A stretch of DNA of 43,056 nucleotides from a virus. Positions 37,131 to 43,056 of the stretch are shown one piece after another. Numbering within the stretch: the first letter of the stretch is position 1; each line of letters opens with the position of its first letter. The position numbers were made by a program, and so were the translations under genes. The notes under the pieces are model-generated. The model was not told the origin of the DNA and searched no databases. It saw nothing but the letters and a program-made list of their open reading frames with translations. The stretch lies in the IMG/VR virus record IMGVR_UViG_3300008113_000270, positions 1 through 43,056 of that record; one strand, written 5' to 3'.

Positions 37131-38265
37131 CTCGCTCTCGATCGTCGGTGGCAAAGCTCGCATCCCGAGCCTTTTCAAGCCTTATTGGTCTGCCGTGGTT
37201 ATTGATGAGTCTCACACTGTACTCCCTATCACGACACCTAATAAGCTCACAAACTTCTGGAAAGGACTACAGAGGTTAGAGATGCACGACCCACAGGATC
37301 CAATTCGCATAGCCATCTCGGGAACGCCAGATCGTGGCAAGCTCGAGTACCGCTATGGCACTTGGAGATTCCTGAACCCCATGCTCGCACCCGAAAAGCA
37401 CTGGGACTGGCTCGAGAAGCACTTCAATGTGTACGAACGCCAAGTCACCCGTACTCGCAAGGTGCGCATGGTGGGTGCGCTCAGAAACCCATCGACATGG
37501 CTAGAGCAAGATCGTAAGGTTGTAATTCGTCGGACCAAGGAAGAAGTACTTCCACAGCTTCCACCAAAGACTTACCACTTCATCGAGTTGCCAATGACCA
37601 AAGAGCAGAAAGAAGAATATCGAGATGCTGAACATCGGGCCATGCTCGAAGCAGTTGAGAAGCCCAACTCGATGCTCACCTTCGCAATCAAAGCCAGACA
37701 ACTCGCAACTTACTCAGAGCAAAACAGTAACAAACTTGAGTGGGTGGTGCAGTGGCTAACTGAGCGAGGTTACTTCGAAGATCTTGGCATCAAGGGCAAG
37801 GTAGTTATTGCAAGTCAATTCGTGAAGACGCTCACTTGGCTCAGAGATGAGTTAGCAGAGCGTGGCCTCGTAGCTGCAATGCTCACCGGCGATATGTCAC
37901 CGAATGCAAGATCATCGGTACAAGCTAAGTTCCAGAACCCAGAGGATCCATTGCGAGTGATTCTGCTATCCGGAACTATGGGAGTCGGCATTGACTTAGA
38001 CGTTGCAGACGATCTGATCATGCTTGACCTGCCCTACGACCCAGACCGCCTTGAGCAGATCGAAGATCGCATCCACCGAGCTTCAAACATGCACAAGGTA
38101 ACTATCTGGCACCTACTCAGCAAGAACAGCATCGACGAAGCTATCGCTGAGAAGTCCACTGATAGGAGAATTGAGACACGCTCCTTGCTAGATGGCTCCA
38201 GGGGTATAGACTTCAGCCGAAAGGTGATAGAGTATGTCACCGGTAACTCAGAGACGGACCAATGA
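36772..38265 (+). CDS. SNF2-family DEAD/H helicase
   Basis: 497 aa. LYPYQREAV (Q-motif like), Walker A GLGKT at 31-35, DESH at 145-148, SGTPDRG (motif III, about 181-187), C-terminal GMGVGIDLDVADD and QIEDRIHRA (motifs V and VI). The start ATG 36772 has SD GGAAGGAAG; an upstream ATG (36739) would add 11 residues. Such phage SNF2 enzymes translocate on duplex DNA and are common in replication modules with Cas4-like nucleases. Stop overlaps the next ATG. Confidence 0.92.
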   Translation: MLKDEVLYPYQREAVDLIVQKKRVLLADQPGLGKTLEALGALEELDLFNPLDSHAVLILTPVVNVRSAWIRSIETYILPRHPQTLVVDLGSGSSQKKESLLAAALASSSTAPIVVVANHDSLSIVGGKARIPSLFKPYWSAVVIDESHTVLPITTPNKLTNFWKGLQRLEMHDPQDPIRIAISGTPDRGKLEYRYGTWRFLNPMLAPEKHWDWLEKHFNVYERQVTRTRKVRMVGALRNPSTWLEQDRKVVIRRTKEEVLPQLPPKTYHFIELPMTKEQKEEYRDAEHRAMLEAVEKPNSMLTFAIKARQLATYSEQNSNKLEWVVQWLTERGYFEDLGIKGKVVIASQFVKTLTWLRDELAERGLVAAMLTGDMSPNARSSVQAKFQNPEDPLRVILLSGTMGVGIDLDVADDLIMLDLPYDPDRLEQIEDRIHRASNMHKVTIWHLLSKNSIDEAIAEKSTDRRIETRSLLDGSRGIDFSRKVIEYVTGNSETDQ

Positions 38266-39005
38266 CCATTATTAAATTCCTTGACGGCACCCCAGAACAA
38301 GCCGACGAAATCGCATTAGCTGCTGCTAATACATGGATGACCCGCATCCCAGAGCTGTTCATTACTGAACGCTCCAAGCAGATTCAGCTTGGTATTTCAG
38401 AGGTGGGCATGGACTGTCGCAAATGCGTAGCTCGCAAGCTGGCGCTGAAGGCTAGGATCATCGATGGCTCGTGGTACCCATTTATTGGAACGGCTGTACA
38501 CGATGCGCTTGAGAACGGCTTCAAGTCTCGCTGGCCAGAGGAGTACCACCTAGAGGAGCGCCTCCACGTCCACAGCTACAAGACCCTCGAGCTTGCTGGA
38601 TCTTGCGACATGTTCGCATGGCAAGATGGCATAGTCAATGATTGGAAAGTTGTAGGAGAAAACTCGCTAGCAGAAGCTAGGAGGGGTAAGGTAAAGTCCC
38701 AGTACAGAGTGCAGGCCATGCTTTACGGCTATGGCTGGGAACAAAAAGGTTTTGACGTCACGCACGTTTCACTAAGTTTCCTCCCAAGGGAGGGAAAGCT
38801 AGAGGATGCTGTTGTAGCGATTATGCGCTATAACAAGCAACTCGCCCTAGATTCACTAGCTCAGCTCGAGTCGATGATCGATGCTGCTGAGATAGTGGGC
38901 TGGGATTCCGTCATAGAGAAGCAGCCCAAAGCAAGCTTTTGCTTTAGCTGCAGACGCTATGAACAAACCGATCACGATTCAGTTGAGTCGCTGATTCCAA
39001 ACTAA
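38262..39005 (+). CDS. Cas4/RecB-like PD-(D/E)XK exonuclease
   Basis: 247 aa. H80 (GTAVHDALE), D116 (GSCDMF), D127-x-K129 (VNDWKV) and Q151 (QYRVQAMLYG) form the RecB-type nuclease core. Cysteines C52/C55 and C227/C230 could carry a 4Fe-4S cluster as in Cas4. Probably processes DNA ends for recombination-dependent replication with the neighbouring helicase and SSB. No CRISPR array or other cas gene in the window. Confidence 0.85.
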   Translation: MTIIKFLDGTPEQADEIALAAANTWMTRIPELFITERSKQIQLGISEVGMDCRKCVARKLALKARIIDGSWYPFIGTAVHDALENGFKSRWPEEYHLEERLHVHSYKTLELAGSCDMFAWQDGIVNDWKVVGENSLAEARRGKVKSQYRVQAMLYGYGWEQKGFDVTHVSLSFLPREGKLEDAVVAIMRYNKQLALDSLAQLESMIDAAEIVGWDSVIEKQPKASFCFSCRRYEQTDHDSVESLIPN

Positions 39006-39034
39006 TAAACACTATAAACACTAAGGAAAATAAA

Positions 39035-39658
39035 ATGGTAGATGCATTCAACGGCGACCTTCCAGGAGTAGAAGACCTACTCGGTGGTGGAGGAGCCCCT
39101 TCGCTTTCATTCAAGGATGTACCAGTCGGTCACACCTATGAAGGCACAATAACTGAACTCCGTGCAGTTCAGGTTCGTAACTATGAAGACCCAACCAAGC
39201 TAGAGTTTTGGGACGATGGGAAGCCAAAGATGCAGATCGAGGTAACACTCTCGACTGGTTACGCTGACCCAACCGACCCTGATGACGATGGCAAGCGCCG
39301 AGTCTTTCTATTCGGACAGAAGCTACGTGCTGCAAAGGAGGAGCTCGCTAAAAAGGGCTTCAAGACCTTTGAGATCGGCATGGGCTTCAAGATCACCCTA
39401 TCCGGCACCAAGCCAAGCCAGAACAAGCGGTACAACGATGTAAAGCTTTACAGCATCGAGCTATCCGCCGCTAAGAGCCGCCCAGATGTGGACAATCTCC
39501 TAGCGTCTGTAGGTGCCAAGAAGGTACCATCTGGTAAGCTAAGTGGCACGAAGCTAAAGACGGCAGAGACGTTACACGCCAATGGCTTCACGGCTGAGGA
39601 GATTGCCGAACAAATCGGTGAAGACGTTGAGACAGTCAACAATTCACTAACCTTCTAA
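39035..39658 (+). CDS. Single-stranded DNA-binding-like protein
   Basis: 207 aa. Residues about 25-150 are OB-fold-like (VGHTYEGTITELRAVQVRNY, EVTLSTGYADPTD, GFKITLSGTKPSQNKRYNDV). The C-terminal about 40 residues form a small HTH (ETLHANGFTAEEIAEQIGED), unusual for SSBs, which normally end in an acidic tip. Placed after the Cas4-like nuclease, as in many actinophages. Gap of 29 nt with SD AAGGAAA. Confidence 0.72.
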   Translation: MVDAFNGDLPGVEDLLGGGGAPSLSFKDVPVGHTYEGTITELRAVQVRNYEDPTKLEFWDDGKPKMQIEVTLSTGYADPTDPDDDGKRRVFLFGQKLRAAKEELAKKGFKTFEIGMGFKITLSGTKPSQNKRYNDVKLYSIELSAAKSRPDVDNLLASVGAKKVPSGKLSGTKLKTAETLHANGFTAEEIAEQIGEDVETVNNSLTF

Positions 39659-39665
39659 ACCCCCT

Positions 39666-39706
39666 GAGCAGGGGTAGGTCTACCTTTCTCCCTACCCCTG
39701 CTCTTT
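39666..39706 (+). terminator. Stem-loop terminator after the SSB-like gene
   Basis: 13-bp perfect stem (39666-39678 with 39691-39703), 12-nt loop, TTT tail. It precedes the primase-helicase SD by a few bases, so it may attenuate rather than end the transcript. Confidence 0.75.
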
Positions 39707-39722
39707 ACCTGAAAGGATTATC

Positions 39723-42215
39723 GTGGATTCACCATCCCAATTCAAAGAATTACTCAGCCGTCTTGGTCGAGAAGCAGAAGACAATGTCACGATCTGCTAC
39801 CAATCTGCTACGCAAAAGTTTGCAGCCAAGACAATAAAGGTCGAGCTCGTCGACAGCGTAGTCGATGCGCTCGATTCGCTTTCCAATAACATTTGGTTCG
39901 AAATAAACCCATCCGGCGTAGCTGGTCGAGCAACTGCAAAAGACATCACCAGGCTTGCTGCAGTGTTTGCTGACATCGATTACAAAGATGGTGGAGCGGG
40001 CTCAGTACAGCAGGCCCGTGAGCTAGTTCAGACACTTACCGATCTAGTTGGAGTAGAACCAGCTGCAACAGTCCTATCCGGTAACGGCATTCAGCCCTAC
40101 TGGGTAATTGAGGATGAGGACCAAGACCCATCGCTTATGCACGGCATCCTTTTCAGGTGGGGTGCTTTCGTGAAATATGTGGCTGCATCACAGGGCTTGC
40201 AGGTTGATTCAGTATTCGACCTTCCAAGGATCTTCCGAGTTCCCGGATCCAGAAACCAGAAGGATGTTAGCAATCCGCTAAACGTGGTCGCTATCCTGCC
40301 CGAACACTGGCGCCCAGTCAGCCTCGACGAACTCAACGACGTGTTGATTGCTCACGGCTTCTCATCGGATATGACGATGCCAGAAGAGTACGAGCTAGTT
40401 TCTGCTCACTCAGAATGGCAGTATGCGCACTCAGACTGCCAGTTCACCCCAACCCTTTACTCGCAGCTTAGGCCAGGTGTCAAGCTGCCCAAGGCAAGGC
40501 ACGGATGGCTACTACAGCAGCTAGTTCTGATCAACGCTGCTCACCGCAACGGCTGCCTAACTGAGCACACAGCTCACGATCTGGTAAACCTAGCAGCTGA
40601 GCGATTCCAAGAGTTTTTGCAGCACCCACCAAGGCGAGACATGAACCCAGGTGAGCTCAGAGGTGCGAACCAGTGGGCCGTTGCAAGAGTTGAAAGCTTT
40701 ACAGAAGAGAAGCTATCGCAAGAGTTGCGCAGACATGAGCACTCGGATTTTTTCACAGGCGACCCGACCAGCGCCCTTGGGGAGCCTCCGGCCGATAAAG
40801 ACTTGACTATAAATGAGCTAGTTGAAATTTATATCAAGAGCTTTGGCACTTATGGGCGTACAGATGCAGCCAATGCTCAGCGTTTAGTTCATTTCATGCA
40901 GGGTAATTACATTTTTGTTCCAGATCTTGGATGGTTCAAATGGGACAAGACTCGCTTCGTGCTCGACAGGGAGAAAGCGATCTTCCAGACGGCGATTGAA
41001 GCGGCTCAGTTGGTCGAGTATGCCAACCCATCGGCAGATCAGCTGAAGTGGGCCCAGCAATCGCAGAATAAGGACCGCATTCTCAATGCAGTCACGATTG
41101 CTGGCACTGATCCTAACGTCCTTGTGAACGCCCTAGAGCTCGATTCTCAGACCGATGATCTCTGCACCCCAGCAGGCATCGTAAACCTGCAGACGGGTGA
41201 GTTAAGGGCCCCTAACCGCAGGCTAGACATAAACACTCGCCAGACTGCAGTTGCCCCTAGTAAGGTCCCTACGCCCCTCTGGGACCAGTTCTTGAAGGAT
41301 GTTATCCAAGATGAGGATCGCATCGCTTACTTGCAGGAGCTTTTTGGAGCCTCACTGTTTGGCGATTCAAGATTCCACGTGCTACCAGTTTTCGTGGGTG
41401 TCGGAGCTAACGGTAAATCAACCTTGCTGGATGTGATCTCAGGCATTCTTGGCGATTACTCGGCCACAATGCCTGAAAACTTCTTGCTTGACACCAGTAG
41501 CTCATCTCACCCAACTGAGATCGCTCGCTTGCGTGGTGTTCGTTTTGCTATGGCCTCTGAGACTCGTCCGGATGGAAAGTTTAATGAGTCTCGTGTCAAG
41601 ATGCTTACTGGTGGCGATACCCTATCTGCCAGATTCATGAACCAGAACTTCTTTGACTTCAAGCCAACCCACACTTTGTTCTTGGCCGTGAACCACCTGC
41701 CAGCGGTAAAGTCTGGCGGCGATGGATTCTGGAGAAGACTCCGCAAGATCGACTTCAACATTACGATTCCAACTGAGAAGCGTAAAGACAACTTGGCTGA
41801 GATGTTGGTTCGAGCAGAAGGCCCAGGCATCCTTACTTGGATGATCGAAGGCGCAGTGCGAGTTACCCAACAAGGATTCTCTGAGCCTGAGTCAATCAAG
41901 CTTGCGACCCTTGAGTACCGCTTTGAGGAAGACCATATCTCGAAGTTCATTACCGAAAGAATTGTTGAGGCTGCCACTGGTACAGCAGTTAAGTCCTCAG
42001 TCTTCAATGCTTACCGAGACTGGTGCGCTGAGAATGGTGAGAACCCTGTTGCTCAAAACACCCTATCCCGCCAGATCCGCAGCAGGATCAATGTCGGAGA
42101 AAAAGTTATTGGAGGCCTTAGAATGTTTACAGGCATCGAATTGCTAAACGTTCAAGCTAATCTAGTCAAGGACGTATTCCAGCAAGAAAAGGAAACGGAT
42201 GAGTACTGGCGATAG
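39723..42215 (+). CDS. Primase-helicase (AEP-type primase with SF3 helicase)
   Basis: 830 aa. N-terminal archaeo-eukaryotic primase-like half: D84-I-D86 (FADIDYKDG) and SGNGIQPYW near 120, RVPGSRNQK near 175. C-terminal D5/SF3 helicase: Walker A GVGANGKST at about 559-567, MASETRP near 605 and sensor FLAVNHLPAVK near 650. It would prime and unwind at the origin. GTG start with SD GAAAGGA. No DNA polymerase was recognised beside it. Confidence 0.92.
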   Translation: MDSPSQFKELLSRLGREAEDNVTICYQSATQKFAAKTIKVELVDSVVDALDSLSNNIWFEINPSGVAGRATAKDITRLAAVFADIDYKDGGAGSVQQARELVQTLTDLVGVEPAATVLSGNGIQPYWVIEDEDQDPSLMHGILFRWGAFVKYVAASQGLQVDSVFDLPRIFRVPGSRNQKDVSNPLNVVAILPEHWRPVSLDELNDVLIAHGFSSDMTMPEEYELVSAHSEWQYAHSDCQFTPTLYSQLRPGVKLPKARHGWLLQQLVLINAAHRNGCLTEHTAHDLVNLAAERFQEFLQHPPRRDMNPGELRGANQWAVARVESFTEEKLSQELRRHEHSDFFTGDPTSALGEPPADKDLTINELVEIYIKSFGTYGRTDAANAQRLVHFMQGNYIFVPDLGWFKWDKTRFVLDREKAIFQTAIEAAQLVEYANPSADQLKWAQQSQNKDRILNAVTIAGTDPNVLVNALELDSQTDDLCTPAGIVNLQTGELRAPNRRLDINTRQTAVAPSKVPTPLWDQFLKDVIQDEDRIAYLQELFGASLFGDSRFHVLPVFVGVGANGKSTLLDVISGILGDYSATMPENFLLDTSSSSHPTEIARLRGVRFAMASETRPDGKFNESRVKMLTGGDTLSARFMNQNFFDFKPTHTLFLAVNHLPAVKSGGDGFWRRLRKIDFNITIPTEKRKDNLAEMLVRAEGPGILTWMIEGAVRVTQQGFSEPESIKLATLEYRFEEDHISKFITERIVEAATGTAVKSSVFNAYRDWCAENGENPVAQNTLSRQIRSRINVGEKVIGGLRMFTGIELLNVQANLVKDVFQQEKETDEYWR

Positions 42216-42822
42216 AGAGCCATGCCTAGCCTGCCGGGCTGGATTCCAAAACGAATGCCACTATGCGTGGGATGATGAGAGCTGGGAGTCATGCGGTGAA
42301 ATTTTTTTCACGGTCACAGGCGAGGTCAAGTACACTTCTACGAGCATTGGCGATGACGGCTCGGAAACCGGGAAGCAAGTTGATACTGGGTACATTGCGG
42401 ATGGCTACGAAGGCCTCAAAGACATATCCGAATACAAGGATCCTATTTCAACAGGCCGCAAGAGGGCGGCGGAGATGTATCCAATTACTCCGGGTATGGT
42501 TTGCGAATGGGCTAATCTCAAGAAAGCAGGCGGTGGCGTGGTTCCTATTGTCGGCTGCATTGGGCGAGCTGCAACTGATCGTCATCACGGGCCTGACAAG
42601 AACACAATGAACAATGCAGAAGGCAACGTCCACCGAATCTGTGCCTTCTGCCACAATGCTTGGCACGGCGCAAACGATTCGTTCTACGGCGAGCGCCCGT
42701 CACCAGATAAGCCATTCATCCCAATCGAGGGCGAGATGCAGCCTCACGATCCAGTTACCAAGGCAACTACAGAAGAGATACTCGCTGCTGAGAAAGAGCG
42801 AGTCGAAGCTGCTACGAAATAA
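42199..42822 (+). CDS. HNH endonuclease
   Basis: 207 aa. N-terminal cysteine cluster (C9, C12, C20, C32) may bind zinc; the HNH core lies at about 120-156: CIGRAATDRHHGPDKNT, NVHRICAFCHNAWH, with H129/H130 catalytic and C120, C148, C151 zinc-type positions. Overlaps the primase-helicase by 17 nt. A role in packaging (as in other HNH phages) or recombination is possible; it is the last rightward gene and far from the terminases. Confidence 0.85.
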   Translation: MSTGDREPCLACRAGFQNECHYAWDDESWESCGEIFFTVTGEVKYTSTSIGDDGSETGKQVDTGYIADGYEGLKDISEYKDPISTGRKRAAEMYPITPGMVCEWANLKKAGGGVVPIVGCIGRAATDRHHGPDKNTMNNAEGNVHRICAFCHNAWHGANDSFYGERPSPDKPFIPIEGEMQPHDPVTKATTEEILAAEKERVEAATK

Positions 42823-42826
42823 GACA

Positions 42827-42856
42827 ACCCCGGCACCCATTACTGAACGCCGGGGT
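42827..42856. terminator. Bidirectional stem-loop between convergent genes
   Basis: ACCCCGGC (42827-42834) and GCCGGGGT (42849-42856) with a 14-nt loop, between the HNH stop and the metallophosphoesterase stop. It can end both transcripts. T-rich TTAGCTTTCTTATT follows on the plus strand. Confidence 0.8.
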
Positions 42857-42869
42857 ATTAGCTTTCTTA

Positions 42870-43056
42870 TTATGCCTTAAATTGCTTTCCTCTAAACCAA
42901 GCAATGCCGTCTTTGATCTGAACTAATTCAGTAAAGAACTGACCATCATCTTGCAGTGTAACTACTGCGATTCCTTGCTGCCAATTTTCGAAATATTTTG
43001 CAGGTGAGCCATCAATATGCGTTGATCCATTAACTGAAGGCACTGCCCCATCAACT
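42870..43056 (-). CDS. Metallophosphoesterase, 3' part (other end of the gene at 1-890)
   Basis: Same reading frame as 1-890 after joining at the repeat: 42870-42942 supplies the last 24 codons and the stop, ending IAWFRGKQFKA. The final 114 bases of the window duplicate positions 1-114. Catalytic motifs are all in the other part. Confidence 0.9.
   Translation of the reverse strand, partial: VDGAVPSVNGSTHIDGSPAKYFENWQQGIAVVTLQDDGQFFTELVQIKDGIAWFRGKQFKA
42943..43056. repeat. Terminal direct repeat, right copy
   Basis: Identical to positions 1-114. Join the genome at 42942/1. Confidence 0.95.

Noticed and set aside
38262-39005. Cas4-like nuclease as part of a phage CRISPR adaptation system
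   Set aside because: No Cas1/Cas2 or array; the neighbours are replication genes, so a recombination nuclease is the better reading.
1-43056. 114-bp terminal repeats as real virion ends
   Set aside because: They lie within the metallophosphoesterase coding sequence at an arbitrary position, and the frame closes perfectly when joined. Assembly overlap of a circular or permuted genome is simpler.
1-43056. tRNA genes
   Set aside because: No cloverleaf or CCA-ended candidate was seen in the intergenic gaps, which are mostly under 100 nt; a covariance-model search would be decisive.
1-43056. Integrase, att site or insertion sequences
   Set aside because: No tyrosine or serine recombinase motif, no transposase and no flanking repeats were recognised.

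Overview
The window is one complete, circularly assembled phage genome. Its first 114 bases recur exactly as its last 114, so the unique sequence is 42,942 bp and one gene (a metallophosphoesterase) is cut by the window edges. It encodes a full tailed-phage set: terminase, portal, scaffold, HK97-fold-type capsid, adaptor, tail and ejection-type proteins, fibres, lysis and replication genes. The large P22-type portal, the single nozzle-like tail protein and three consecutive candidate internal-virion (ejection) proteins, with no recognisable tape measure, sheath or tail tube, suggest a short-tailed (podovirus-like) particle. A WhiB-family gene, an r1t-type holin and probable leaderless starts point to an actinobacterial host. 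The near-balanced base composition and metagenome-like phage families fit a freshwater or marine actinobacterium. The host is an inference.

Layout. There are four transcription blocks with two divergent and two convergent junctions. (1) Minus strand, about 6.5 kb back through position 1 to 42.87 kb: receptor-binding and fibre genes, including a tandemly duplicated three-gene cassette, then small genes and a metallophosphoesterase. (2) Plus strand, 6.5-25.0 kb: PD-(D/E)XK nuclease-like protein, large terminase, two overlapping small genes, portal, scaffold, capsid, connectors (one apparently broken), tail protein and ejection-type proteins ending in a 1978-residue giant. (3) Minus strand, 29.46-24.96 kb: zinc-knuckle protein, XRE regulator, ImmA-like protease, probable small terminase, coiled-coil fibre, TM protein, M23 endolysin, holin and five tiny basic proteins. 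(4) Plus strand, 29.6-42.8 kb: about 20 small, mostly acidic early genes including an ArdA-like antirestriction protein and several zinc-ribbon microproteins, a regulatory region with a 50-bp palindrome, then WhiB, SNF2 helicase, Cas4/RecB-like nuclease, SSB-like protein, primase-helicase and HNH endonuclease.

How it fits together. The early block probably reprograms the host (WhiB, ArdA-like, zinc proteins) and supplies replication and recombination functions. No DNA polymerase was recognised, so the host polymerase is presumably recruited. No integrase was seen, so the XRE/ImmA pair is not by itself evidence of lysogeny. Likely packaging is by a terminase whose small subunit lies far from the large one. 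Most attractive for follow-up: the duplicated adhesin cassette with conserved ends and diverged cores, the 50-bp palindrome next to an HTH gene, the 14-bp-phased GCTAGC array, the set of tiny basic proteins beside the lysis genes, and the split adaptor gene.
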